NCBI GenBank assembly: GCA_023053545.1
Contig: JAKZAN010000001.1
Location: 4,918,565 to 4,982,564 of the forward strand
DNA length: 64,000 bases
Direction: 5' to 3'
Origin: Lepidurus packardi
Lineage: Eukaryota > Arthropoda > Branchiopoda > Notostraca > Triopsidae
Shown: positions 31,091-41,819 of the stretch, in pieces
How the letters are laid out: every line of letters begins with the position of its first letter
How positions within the stretch are numbered: the stretch's first letter is position 1
The notes under the pieces: generated by a model
The model's input: only the letters and a program-made list of their open reading frames with translations
Told to the model about the DNA's origin: nothing
The model's database searches: none
Program-made: the position numbers and the translations under genes

Positions 31091-31729
31091 TTAAGTGTAA
31101 TCTAGCTTCTTCGAGCTGTTCGTCAATCGTTCCGAACGTCTGGGTTCCACCGGATTGTTAGGCAACCGGATGCGGGGAACGGGCGCCTCTGGTGACTTCT
31201 GCTGCGACTGAGGCTCAACTGGAACCGCAGGCGGACCATCAAACACCTTCTCAGGGGCCGCCACCTGGTCTGCTTGAGGAGCAACCTGTTCAAACAAAGG
31301 CTTATTAGTATGCGGAGCTGAAGGCTGGACGGCTTGGGGAAATGGTGGACGGAACACTTCGACGACCGCTTCGTCCAGCTCGTTTCCTTCGTCGCTTCTT
31401 CTTATCTGGTCCCAATGGCGCTTCACAAGCGAGTCTCCTACTCGGACTTCGTAAAGGTACTTTCCGAGACGCCGGGCAATCATGGCCTGTTGCCACTTGG
31501 GGTAACCTTTGCGGAAATCCCGAACCATGACCGGGTCTCCTTGGGAATATTCGGCGCTAGACTTTGGAGAGGGAACGTCGAAAGCAGTGGGTTTGCTTGG
31601 CAGAAGTAGGTCCAGCCTGGTTCTGGGGGAATAGCCCAACAAAACTTCTGCTGGACATTTCCCCGTGGAAGCGTGCTGTGTTGTGCGATAACCGAAGAGA
31701 AATCTTGACAGTTTCGCTTGCAGTGACAA
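31091..31729 (-). pseudogene. Nested Gypsy pol C-terminus (end of integrase), out of frame with the rest
   Basis: This 212-residue stretch carries the integrase C-terminal part (FLFGYRTTQHASTG, DPVMVRDFRKGYPKWQ region) and continues gag-pol after a frame change near 31810-31820. There GGCTAATCCCAT occurs twice with 11 bases between the copies, consistent with a small duplication or replication slip. In the corrected phase the catalytic Glu region (NGLAERF) is present just upstream of 31729. The break should inactivate integrase. Confidence 0.8.
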
Positions 31730-31739
31730 GGAATCTTGG

Positions 31740-34700
31740 CTAGCTTTGCGTAGGCTGGTTTTTAGCGATTGGACGAAACGTTCGGCTAGCCCATTCGTCT
31801 GGGGATGGTAAGGCTAATCCCATCAAATGGCTAATCCCATTCTGCTTGACAAAAACCGCCATTTCCTCTGACGTAAACTGAGGCCCGTTATCGGTCACGA
31901 GCTCGGAAGGCAGCCCAAAACGCGCAAAAATGGAGCGCAAGATTTCAATCGTCGCTTCCGTTGTAGTAGTGTGGACCACAAAGGCTTCCGGCCATTTGGT
32001 GTAAGCGTCCATGAGCAAAAATATCATTTTTCCCTCTATAGGGCCCGCAAAGTCTGCGTGTAAACGTTGCCATGGTCCTTTGGGAGTTGGCCAAGCAGCA
32101 TCTTTGAGTTGGTTTGGGGATCGCACTGCTACCTTGCATTGAGGACATTTCCCAACCAACCTAGTTATCTCTTGATCCATTGCAGGCCACCAAAATTTAC
32201 TCCGTGCCATGGATTTGGTGCGTGCAATACCAGTATGTCCTTCGTGCAATAAGGTAAGGACATCGTTACGTAACGTTGAAGGAACTACGACACGACGTCC
32301 CCAGAGGATGGCGTCGTTTTCCAGCGACAACTCAAAACGCCGCATGTGAAACGGTTTTAATTCAACAGGAATCTTACCGGTCTTCCAACCACTCTTAACG
32401 AAACCTTGAACTTGGCTGAGTAGTGGATCCTGCTTTTGTTCTCGCAATAATTTTTCGAACGTAAGGGGTAAGCCCTCCAAAATTCCTAGGTTACAACAAC
32501 TGGCAGCCATGGCCGCATAATCCACGGAGGTGTAGGGTAATGGTGATCTTGAGAGGGCATCCGCATTTGCGTTCTCTTCCGACCGACGAAATTCCATTTC
32601 GTACGTGTAGGCCGTCAGTTTTAAAGCCCAACGTTGCATACGTGCTGCAGCAATTGCGGAAACTCCAGATTTGGGACCCAAGATCGAGAGCAACGGTTTA
32701 TGGTCCGTGGCCAGTGTAAAACTCCTCCCGAACAAATAGTCGTGGAATCGCGAAACCCCAAAAATGATGGCAAGAGCTTCGCGCTCGATTTGGGAGTAGT
32801 TTCTCTCAGCTTTCGACAGTGTTTTGGAGGCATACGCAACAGGACGCTCGTCTCCATTTGGGAACCGATGTGACAAGACAGCAGCGACTCCTACGGACGA
32901 CGCGTCACACTCTAAGCGAATCGGCAAAGTCGGGTCATAGTGACACAGAACCTGCTGGGAGCTGAGATTTTGCTTCAGTCTTTTCCAAGCTTCTTCTTGA
33001 GGATGTCCCCAATGAAAACTACAACCTTGTCGGGTCAGTGCGGTCAATGGTTCCGCCAGTGTGGCTAAGTTTTTTATAAACTTCCCATAATACTGAACCA
33101 AGCCCAGGAAGGATTTGATGTCTTTTGCATTCTTGGGCTTGGGCGCTTCTGAAACGGCACGTACTTTCGACGGGTCTGTTTTCAATCCGTCCGCAGAAAC
33201 AATGATCCCCAGATATGGTACTTCAGTCCGTCCGAAAAAGCATTTGGACAAATCTAATCTAACATTGGCCTCTTGCAGCCGTTTAAGAACTTCCTCTGCC
33301 CGTTTTTTGTGTTCTTCCTTCGTAGTCCCGGATACAAGTATGTCATCCAGGTAGCATTTAACAAAGGGCAGGTCACGAAGTAATTCATCCATGAATTTTT
33401 GGAACTTCGCTGGAGCAGAAGCAATTCCGAATGGTAATCTGCAGTATTGATATAAACCCCACTGGGTGTTGATTGTTGTCAACGGTTGGGATTCAGTGGC
33501 AAGGGAAAGCTGTAAATAAGCTTGCGAAAGATCCAACTTACTAAAGAAGGCTCCGCCTTCTAAAGTAGCGAAAAGATCCGCTGGTTTTGGTAGAGGATAC
33601 TGGTCGATTAAGAGTTCGGGGTTTACGGACATTTTGTAATCTCCGCAGATACGAAAATGACCATTAGGTTTCGGGACTACTACGATTGGTGCAGCCCAAT
33701 CGCTATAATCGACTTTCTTTATTATTCCGTCAGCTTCTAACCGATCAAGTTCCTTTTTTACTGGTTCACGTAAGGCATAAGGAAGGGAACGCGGTCTATT
33801 AAAGCGAGGAATAGCCGAAGGCTTCAAATCTAATTTGACCTCCGCAATTGGTGTTGTTCGAAAGTCCAACGATTCAAACAACGGAGCGTATTGCGCACGG
33901 AGGCGCTCCGGAGAACAAAGCTGTCCTGGAAACTCCAGGGTGTTAACGCGGGCAGAAGCAAATAAGCTTCCGATCTCGGCGTCAAATCCGAACTGTTTAA
34001 GGATGTCACGACACAGCACCGGATCCCGCGGCAGGTCAACCACTCCGAGGTCGACTGCCAATGTAGTGCCCTGAAGGCTTAAAGGCATATTGACTTTGCC
34101 GATAATTGGTACACCATGACCAGTGAACGCATTTACCCTAACTTCGGGAGCCTGTAGTGACGGAGATCCCAATTGTCTCCATGTAGCTTTAGGTATTAGG
34201 GAAACGGATGAGCCTGTATCCAACTCCATTTTAACGGGTTGCCCAGCGATGCAAACGTCAATCCAATAGGGTTCTGAGTGGCCCATTTTGGATAAAAAAA
34301 CAGAGCGGAGAGAGTAAAGCCTTTCGCTATAATCTTCATTGTCCGATTCTTCTTGAAGATAATGAGATTTAGCCCTGTTATCGTTTTGACTCTTCTGATT
34401 ACCAGGGAAACTAATCCTTGATTCTGATGACAACGTTGACCGACTGCGACAGACCGCCGCAAAATGTCCCTTCTTATGGCAGGCTTTGCAGACTTGGTTT
34501 AAGGCAGGACAGTTCTTGCTGTTAGCTTTATGAGCACTGTTGCCACACCGGAAACAAGATCCCGGGGATCCAGGCCTACTCTTCTGTAGAGCGTTAACTG
34601 CGCCCGCTAATGACATTTGCTGGGCTTTCGACTTAGCGTTTTCAAGAGACGCAGCCAATTGAAATGCCCTGTTCAACGTTAAATCCGATTCTGAGAGAAG

Positions 34701-35357
34701 CTTGCCTTGGACATTTACGTCATGAAGGCCTACAACGAAAGCATCTCGCAACGCGGACTCCAGGAAACTGCCAAAATTGCAGTCGCGAGACAACATGCGT
34801 AGCTCGGCAAGAAAATCCTTGAGCGATTCCCCTTGCTTCTGAGTTCTCTTATAAAAATTGAAACGTTCTGCTATTTCTATTGTCGATTCGACGAAATGTG
34901 AATTTAAGATATCGCAAATCTCTTCGAAAGATTTCGAGGTTGGCTCAGTAGGTGAACATAACTTCCAAAGCGTTTGACAAGCGAAGTCGCCAACCAATGG
35001 AAAAAAACAAGCCCTCTTTTGCTCAGGGTCAACAATGCCGTTGGCGATATAAAACTGGTAGAGTCTGCTTAAGTATATACGCCAGTTGCTATCTTGTACA
35101 TAAGGCTCGATACTTCCCAAAACCCGACCAGCAGAAACCGCAGATGAAGCTGGGTTGGTTCTTGCAGCTGCGACGGATGTAGCCATGACGTCAACAGGTA
35201 AACGGCAAGTCGCGAAAACGAAAAGGGAATGGAACAAAACAAAAAGAACGAGCTCACCCGAGATGAACTGGCACAGGTGAACGGCGCAGTTGAAGTTGCC
35301 TCCGGCAAGGTAGGGCAAGGAACTCAGGTGACTGCGTAGTTCGATCAGCCTCGTCAA
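31740..35357 (-). CDS. Nested Gypsy Gag-Pol polyprotein (truncated by frameshift)
   Basis: The frame has 1,205 residues, and the probable real start is Met 58 at 35186 because earlier codons are leader-like. Gag core is at about 80-240, and two CCHC knuckles at about 268-305. Protease DTGSS is at about 380, RT about 520-700 with YLDD near 670, and RNase H about 815-935 with ECDAS and TLATDHKP. The integrase zinc domain (HEGH...CPQC) is at about 1038-1075, and the DDE core has HADFAGP and VTDNGPQF before the frame is lost near 31815. Gag and pol are fused in one frame. Identical LTRs imply recent movement despite the break. Confidence 0.9.
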   Translation of the reverse strand: MTRLIELRSHLSSLPYLAGGNFNCAVHLCQFISGELVLFVLFHSLFVFATCRLPVDVMATSVAAARTNPASSAVSAGRVLGSIEPYVQDSNWRIYLSRLYQFYIANGIVDPEQKRACFFPLVGDFACQTLWKLCSPTEPTSKSFEEICDILNSHFVESTIEIAERFNFYKRTQKQGESLKDFLAELRMLSRDCNFGSFLESALRDAFVVGLHDVNVQGKLLSESDLTLNRAFQLAASLENAKSKAQQMSLAGAVNALQKSRPGSPGSCFRCGNSAHKANSKNCPALNQVCKACHKKGHFAAVCRSRSTLSSESRISFPGNQKSQNDNRAKSHYLQEESDNEDYSERLYSLRSVFLSKMGHSEPYWIDVCIAGQPVKMELDTGSSVSLIPKATWRQLGSPSLQAPEVRVNAFTGHGVPIIGKVNMPLSLQGTTLAVDLGVVDLPRDPVLCRDILKQFGFDAEIGSLFASARVNTLEFPGQLCSPERLRAQYAPLFESLDFRTTPIAEVKLDLKPSAIPRFNRPRSLPYALREPVKKELDRLEADGIIKKVDYSDWAAPIVVVPKPNGHFRICGDYKMSVNPELLIDQYPLPKPADLFATLEGGAFFSKLDLSQAYLQLSLATESQPLTTINTQWGLYQYCRLPFGIASAPAKFQKFMDELLRDLPFVKCYLDDILVSGTTKEEHKKRAEEVLKRLQEANVRLDLSKCFFGRTEVPYLGIIVSADGLKTDPSKVRAVSEAPKPKNAKDIKSFLGLVQYYGKFIKNLATLAEPLTALTRQGCSFHWGHPQEEAWKRLKQNLSSQQVLCHYDPTLPIRLECDASSVGVAAVLSHRFPNGDERPVAYASKTLSKAERNYSQIEREALAIIFGVSRFHDYLFGRSFTLATDHKPLLSILGPKSGVSAIAAARMQRWALKLTAYTYEMEFRRSEENANADALSRSPLPYTSVDYAAMAASCCNLGILEGLPLTFEKLLREQKQDPLLSQVQGFVKSGWKTGKIPVELKPFHMRRFELSLENDAILWGRRVVVPSTLRNDVLTLLHEGHTGIARTKSMARSKFWWPAMDQEITRLVGKCPQCKVAVRSPNQLKDAAWPTPKGPWQRLHADFAGPIEGKMIFLLMDAYTKWPEAFVVHTTTTEATIEILRSIFARFGLPSELVTDNGPQFTSEEMAVFVKQNGISHLMGLALPSPDEWASRTFRPIAKNQPTQS

Positions 35358-35411
35358 AGCAAATCCACATGCAAAAGTCCCCAGATGACAACCGACACTG
35401 TCAAAAAAAGC

Positions 35412-35429
35412 ATCCCATCCTCGTCGCCA
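35412..35429 (-). other. Primer-binding site of nested Gypsy
   Basis: On the minus strand TGGCGACGAGGATGGGAT follows the 5' LTR after a 7-nt spacer. The tRNA type was not assigned. Confidence 0.7.
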
Positions 35430-35436
35430 AAATACT

Positions 35437-35656
35437 TGTTATGAAGCAGAGTCAGCAGTATAGTAGTCGCAAAGTAAAGGGGTAAGCCAGGTAGAGTGCA
35501 GGGAAGTCAATATGAGAGAAAGTGAGGCAAGCAGCAAATGATAGTACGTAGGTTGAAGGTTCAATGCTGACTGTCTGTATTGACAGGGTGCACAGGCTCC
35601 ATACTGTCTAACAGAGCCATCTGTTACAGGGTACAACTTATAATGGAAACATAACA
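35437..35656 (-). repeat. 5' LTR of nested Gypsy
   Basis: 220 bp, identical by eye to 30802-31021, followed by the target duplication CTAAT at 35657-35661. Confidence 0.95.
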
Positions 35657-35911
35657 CTAATAACAGCTGGAAAGACAAATTCAGATGCAAAACCTGATGA
35701 GAGAACGCGTGGTAGCCACACAGATAGCTCGAGCATGAGAATAGCTATATTGGATTGGAGTTTTTTCTATTGTGAGTGCATTAGGAAGGATTGATGGGTA
35801 ACAAACTTCAAACTCTCTATACTAACATACTTACAGTGCTTGTACCTTTCATGTTTCTCACCTTCAAGTTATAAAAGGACCAGAAGTTCTGGCCTACTAT
35901 TGCCCTTATTT

Positions 35912-36615
35912 CTGAGCAATGCGGACTCAGACTTGAAGAACAGATTCATCTCTTTGAGAGCATCAAGCCACTATTTACTAAAGGTATATGCTTCATTATC
36001 CAGTGTGATATTTTTACTAATATTTGCTTTATTAGCCCATGCTTTTTACTTTCAAAAAGCGTTCGAGAATGATCATGTCCCAATTGTGCAAATGTCTACC
36101 GTCACCGAAGAAGGAGTAGTGGAAGTAAAGACAGACGTAAGGGCGGATTATTTATTGGTTTTCTGGTGTTCAATTTGGATTGTCTAGGCTTGTGAGCGTT
36201 GATTGCTAGCTCATCGTGTGGAAGGCAAGATGCGTAGCAAGAAGGTAGAAGGCGTATTGAACCGTCTAAACGTAGGCGAACCCAGGCGAAAAGATAACGT
36301 TGTTCGTCCAGTTTGCATTCCGGACTCTGTTTCGCAGAAGAAAGCAGCTCAAGCTGAGAAGGAGAAAACAAAAAGGACGGGACGAGCTATCGAATTGGAA
36401 CAAGGGGACGACCACATTGTGGATTACATAAAGAATTATGACCTGCCATACGACTTCAAATACGACAAAATTCCAGAATTCTGATAAAACAAAAACATTG
36501 CCGACTACATTGATCCGGATCTTATGGTGGTTAGTTTACCGTTTTATCTCCGGCCGGTTTTTTTACTTTGTTATCTTAAAAAAAAAGAAATTGGAGCAGT
36601 TGGAAAATGCTAACT
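35912..36615 (+). pseudogene. GTPBP4: NOG1/GTPBP4 pseudogene, U3 copy
   Basis: Exon-like blocks lie at about 35912-35983, 36036-36136, 36188-36526 and from 36588. They carry the same stops and the same C-terminal deletion as U2. It differs from U2 by few bases, for example GCTTTTTACTT against GCTTGTTACTT in the second block. Confidence 0.85.
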
Positions 36616-37807
36616 GGGTAGTTTCGACATCATTTATGGCCCTTGAAATTAAATCTGGAAGGACTTGAGAAGAGAATACAAGTTTGCCTTGAAATAAACT
36701 TTGAAATGACTTTTTACTCGTTTATTACTGCTGATTTTGAGATGTTTTTGACTTTCCTTCAGTTCCAAATGAGCTGTTTTGCTCCCTCCCCCCGTAATAC
36801 GTACTTGCGTATTTGTTGTACCCATAGAGCGCTCCCTGTAATACGTACTTGCTTATTAGAAATATACGAAATAACAATGTCTGAACCTTACAAATCGGAT
36901 TTTCCGGATGCAAAGTCTACAAAACTTCTCTTAAAAGGTGCTCTCATCCATCCTATTCTTCAGAAGTAGCCCCTAATCACAACGCAGGGACCATCTTATT
37001 TTTACTCATACCCAAATCCTCCACATTTGGTGCCGTGACCAGGATGAGCCGCACAGAAACGAAGTCCATTGATTGAGTGAAGATCAAATCCTCTCTACTT
37101 TCTCAACCCATCGTTAATACCTTCGAAACAATGAATAACCTTGAGCAAGAAGACGCCCCCACGAAACAAGAAGCCACTGCTGATCTCCTGAGCTCCCTCG
37201 AAGAATACCTTCAAGACTTGAAAGTCCTTTATCAAGAAATCGAAGACAAGTGACCTCGAAGACGTCCTGAAAACTCATTTCGACGTCCTGAAAAAACTAA
37301 AGCAATCGTGGAATGGTCCCGACCAGTGATGAATTGAGTAGTTTCCTCGATCTTCATACTATCGTCGATTTGTGAAAGGTTTTGCTGACATTGCCAAGCC
37401 GCTATATAAACTAACCGAAAAGAATGTTCCCTTTGAGTGGTCCGTGTTATGTGAGGAAGCTTTGACAGATCTTAAACGGCTCCTTTCTTCAACTCCTGTA
37501 CTCGCTTTTCCTGATCTGTCCCAAACAATTCTAGTGGACAGCGACGCCAGTAATATTGGGCTAGGAGCCGTGTTGTCACAAGAAATTGACGCTGTTGAAC
37601 GTCCTATAGCATATGCAAGTCCATGCTTGATGAGACCATTTACTGTGTAACGCGGAAGGAGCTCCTGGCAGTTAAATTTGCTGTAATGCAATTTAGCCAC
37701 TCTCTTCTGGGGAGACCGGTTATGCTTCGGACGGATAACATTTGCCGTGGCCTGGATGAAAACTTGCAAGGAACCAACTGGACAGACTTTGCGATGGCTG
37801 AACTTGT

Positions 37808-38797
37808 TTGAATCGTATCAGTTCACAATTGAACAGCGGCCTGGACCAAAGCGTGGGAATGCGGATGCACTCACAAGAAGACCATGTTCACAATGTAGAC
37901 GTTATGAAGGAGTGGACGAAGAAGAAAAGAATGCCACATGGACCACAACGAGATGTCGTGTTAAATCATGTGGAATTGGCTAGTGACGGTAGCGTCGTAG
38001 TAGCCCAGGAAGAAGACGAGGAGATGAAAATTATCAAGAGATGTTTACAAGAACTTTATAAACCGTGTCTGCAAGCTGTGAGTCAGCCGTTGCGCAGCTA
38101 CTGGGCCCAAAGGAAAAATGTGAGTCTTCGTGGTGGCGGGTTTTACGGCGAATGGATTTCGACAAACCGATCTCAGCACCTGCCTCTTGTGCCTAAAGCG
38201 AAGCAAGAGGAAATCTTCAGAAGTTACCACGGTGGTAATTCTGGGGCTCATATGGGAAGTAAAAAAATCTTAGAAAAATTGCGATCACGTTTGTATTGGC
38301 CCAAGATGCGGAACAATGTTGAAGGGTGGTGTAAAGGCTGCGTGACATGTGTGCAGCGAAATCCTCCATCCCAAAAGACTAGAGCGCCATTGAACCCTGT
38401 GCAACCTAGATTTCCAAGTGACATTGTAGCTATGGATATACTGGGTCCTCTGCCTGAAACAGTAGGTCATTATCGCTATAGTTTGGTTGTCGGGGATTTG
38501 TTCCCAAAGTGGGTGGAGGCATATCCTATTCCAGATCAGGAAGCCAGTACTATCGCCACCAAGCTCTATGGGGAATACATGAGAAGGTATGGAGTGCCGC
38601 TTCAGCTTCATTCCGAGCAAGGTAGAAGTTTTGAATCAAGAACTGTGAGCGAAATCTGCCGGTTGCTCAAAATCAAGAAAACTAGAACTACTCCATACCA
38701 TCCGGAGAGTGAGGAATTTATTGAAAGGGCCAATAGGACGATTTTAGCAGGCCTCAGTAAACTCATCGACGAAGGTGATGAAACCTGTTTTGCCTAG
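37808..38797 (+). pseudogene. Integrase frame of the Gypsy remnant, longest copy
   Basis: The frame is 329 residues. The first 50 or so are out of phase relative to pol. An integrase zinc domain (SYHGGNSGAHMG, CKGCVTC) and the core with AMDILGP follow. The second acidic residue is replaced (HSEQGR), and the third motif reads EFIERANRT. The frame stops at TAG just before the Harbinger insertion, so the C-terminus is missing. The Glu for Asp substitution is in U1 and U2 also, and suggests the parent was already inactive when amplified. Confidence 0.75.
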
Positions 38798-38804
38798 TGT
38801 TTTA

Positions 38805-38854
38805 TAGCGATTTTCACTGGCCACTCTGATACCGATTTTCACTGGCCACTCTGA
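38805..38854. repeat. Tandemly duplicated left terminal repeat of H1
   Basis: Two 25-bp copies sit end to end (38805-38829 and 38830-38854), differing at TAGCG against TACCG. The relic at 57436-58357 ends in the TACCG version only. Confidence 0.88.
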
Positions 38855-39317
38855 GAGTGTCACTCTACTCTGGCAAAGCGTACTCCGAAACTGCAGATTC
38901 GCCGTGAGATCTCGGATTCGCTACTCCCAGTGGAGAGCGCTGGTAACTTTAGGGGTAAACCGCAGCCATACTTGTTTATGCTTTTTACCCGCGCAACTTA
39001 CGTTTTTTCTTAGAAGTTTTTACTGAAATAAATGGCGGTTTTTCAGGAATTTATACATACAAGTGAAGGTGGTTTAGCAATGATAGGAAGCGATTTTCTT
39101 TGCTCAATGCTAGCTGAAGGTATTCTGTATTTGTTTTGCAAAAATCCTCTTATTGATTCGGAAATATGTTAGGAGAAATCAAAGGGCAGGTTGTGTCAAG
39201 AAAATGTAGTGAAGAACAAGGAATCATTGAACGAGAAGAAGAAGCCACAGCCGAAGTCCTGAACTGACTAAAAAACCGGCGGCATGCGAGTGGTCGGAAA
39301 GCGAGACGAAATTTGTA

Positions 39318-39749
39318 TTGGATAAGTACAATCAATATATAGAACAAGTAGGCCCGATGAAAAAGTTCCGTAGGAAAAGAAACATGTGGGAACAGATTTC
39401 GACTGACCTGGCTAGAGTATTATCATTAACAAGAACCTGGATCCAGTGCGAAAGCCGGTATAAGACCGTAATAAGGCGAAAGAAGGCAGCTATAGACAGC
39501 AACAGAAGAACTGGAAAAACAGGAGCTCACGTCGAGTATGAAGGCGAGCTGAACCAAATACTTGCTTTAGATGATTCCATTCAGCCCGAAGTCAGAAGGG
39601 GAGTCGGCCGCGTTGACTACAAGACTACTCATAATGCTACTGGGGAAGAGGAGGCAGTTCCAACTACCAATAACAGCATTATCGAAGCAATTACAGGTAC
39701 CACTAACAGCATCAATTTCACGCCTGAAGAACCTGAACCGAAGAATTAA
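39318..39749 (+). CDS. Harbinger H1 Myb/SANT-like DNA-binding protein
   Basis: The 143-residue frame encodes the accessory protein that PIF/Harbinger elements use with the transposase for nuclear import and terminal-repeat binding. A trihelix/Myb-like block (KKFRRKRNMWEQISTDLARV, then ESRYKTVIRRKKAA) is followed by an acidic tail. The domain starts upstream in phase with WSESETKFVLDKYNQY (from about 39294), and a further N-terminal block near 39166-39265 is in another frame. So either an intron or a 1-base lesion separates them. Its counterpart in H2 is 51282-51937. Confidence 0.75.
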   Translation: MDKYNQYIEQVGPMKKFRRKRNMWEQISTDLARVLSLTRTWIQCESRYKTVIRRKKAAIDSNRRTGKTGAHVEYEGELNQILALDDSIQPEVRRGVGRVDYKTTHNATGEEEAVPTTNNSIIEAITGTTNSINFTPEEPEPKN

Positions 39750-40454
39750 AGAGCAGCCGGGCAGAAAGACTCATATGTCAATTCCGCAGGGATATTCGAG
39801 AATCTCTGATGCTTAAGGAAGAATCTCGTGAAAGACGCCACAAAGAGCGGCTGGAAGTACTGAAGTCGTTGCTCCAAAAGTAATGGGCATGGCTTTTTCA
39901 GCCCAAAGTTTTTTCTACTTCATAGTTTAACTGCAATGTATGGTCGTTTGTATTCATTTCTTGTTACAGTGTTCTTACCAATTATCTGTGATTTCCATTT
40001 AGGGTTTTCGGAAGCAGGCTGTTTGAAAGCCAAAAAGTTAAATAATAGGGCTTCGGTTTTAACGTAGGTTAATGCTCATATCCCAGTGACACGAAGTCTG
40101 CTTTGTGACGTTGGAATTGCCTCCGTTGTAACTTTAGCTGATGTAATCCAAGTTGAAACCAAATTCCGCGAAACACAACTTCCGAGAACCCTATTTACGC
40201 TCAAATGAAAGTTATATCACAATTAAAGAGAAGTTCAAGCATTATTCTTGTGATTTATCTTACCTGTGATTCAGTTAAAAGTGCAATAAAAATTTTTGGT
40301 ATGATATGTTGAAACGTTACTTACCGTCTTAATAAAGCGTTACTTTATATTAAATACATAAATAAAAATTTGATTTTTTGTGTTTTACTGATTGTCTTAA
40401 GTATTCGTCGTTCTAAGATTACTTTTCTACGTTAAAAGACAGAAGGCACTGACA

Positions 40455-41819
40455 TTAGTTTGCAAATGAGACCGCAATGCTGTCCCGTTTTGCCTCACCG
40501 GCAACCCGTAAATTCAGTTGGCGATCTTCTAGAGGGCCTTGGTCATTTTCGGGTACATCAACATTAGCCTCATTGAAAAGGTCACTACCGAAGTCATTGT
40601 GACGGATGCACAGGTTATGCAGTACGCAGCACGCAATGATGAACTGTGAAGCTTTATCCACCGTGTGAAAGTCTAAACGAATAAGCTGACGGAATCTTTG
40701 CTTAAGGTACCCGAATGCATTTTCAATTTTCACCCTAGTAGAACTGAGCTTCTGGTTGAATACACGCTGTCGGGGTGTTAATTTTCCGTAATCTTTGTAG
40801 GGCGTTAAGAGCCATTCGGTTAATGGATAGGCAGAATCCCCTACGCATTAAAGGTTCACGTCTACCGTTTCAATGCTCACTTAGTAAACTCAACTTACCA
40901 AGTACGTGGAAATCACTGCCGCAAAGCGCTGGTAATTCTTCATAAATGAAAGACATGCTGTACACCCGAGCGTCGTGTACCTTGCTGGGTACCCCCGTAA
41001 AGACATCAAGAAAAGCTCCGTTAGCATCACAGATTCCCTGCAAAGTTAGTGCAACTTGATCATGTCGATTTACATAAGTCGACCTGAGCTTGTGTGCAGG
41101 TGATCGAATAGGAAGACATGTCCCGTCGATGCAACCTAGAACTCCAGGGAAGCCTGAAATCTGAAAATAGTAATATGTAATTGTCAAAAAATACGTAATG
41201 CTCTAATGCTTACTCTGTAGAAATCATGCGATACTTTTTCTTGTTCTTCTACTGTACGCGGAAAACAAATAAATTTTGGAGCCACTTCGTTTAAGAAAAG
41301 AAGGGCTCTATCCATTAGGCGGGACATGGTTGCTTCACATGTATCAAATCGGTCAGACGTGTCGCGCAAACACGCTTTATTCGCAGCAAACCTACAAAGA
41401 TTTGAGTTACGCTAAAGAAGAAATAGTTTTTACCAAAGAAACGAGAGGATATGGCATTCGGCCGACTTTACAGGACTCCCTTCATGCGATGAACACTTTG
41501 GGAAGTGCTGGGAGTTTGTAAACATGTCCATTAGCAGCTCTGAAACTTGCCGAGTAATCCTAAAGTTTCGTTTAAACTGTTAACAAAATTATTATTAAAC
41601 TGTGCCTCTGTGTGGAACAGATATGCTACATATTTCCCAATCTGAGTACTTGTGCACGTTCGATATAAAATCTGGAATTCTGGGTTTTGACTCTTCGGAT
41701 CTTTCTGCTAAAAGCATACACATCATTCTTCCATAATTTTCTTCGTCACTATCACCACTGGAACTTGAAGACGTTTCTTCAAGCAAAGCAATCAACAATT
41801 TCTCTCTATTTGGATCCAT
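40455..41819 (-). CDS. Harbinger H1 transposase (DDE_Tnp_4/HARBI1-like), multi-exon
   Basis: It reads leftward: N-terminal exon from Met at 41819 (Ser/Asp/Glu-rich), then an exon from about 41576, then exon blocks 41390-41220, 41159 to about 40900 and about 40848-40455. Catalytic acids are in GCIDGT, KVHDARVY and ENAFGYLKQRFRQL, the order of HARBI1-like DDE enzymes. Short introns with GT-AG borders are visible at 41219-41160 and about 40899-40849. No nonsense codon was seen inside the conserved blocks, but the junction of exons 1 and 2 was not resolved. Confidence 0.8.

Larger units (their letters stand above)
30802..35656 (-). mobile_element. Complete Ty3/Gypsy element (K02A2.6/Mag-like), recently inserted
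   Basis: It is 4,855 bp with 220-bp LTRs (30802-31021 and 35437-35656) that look identical base for base and begin TGTTATG and end CATAACA. Flanking CTAAT is duplicated (30797-30801 and 35657-35661) and is single in U2 and U4. A primer-binding-like TGGCGACGAGGATGGG and a polypurine tract are in the expected places. One gag-pol frame plus its frameshifted end fill the interior. There is no env. Assignment to the Mag/K02A2.6 type is from the two-knuckle Gag fused in frame to pol. Confidence 0.93.
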
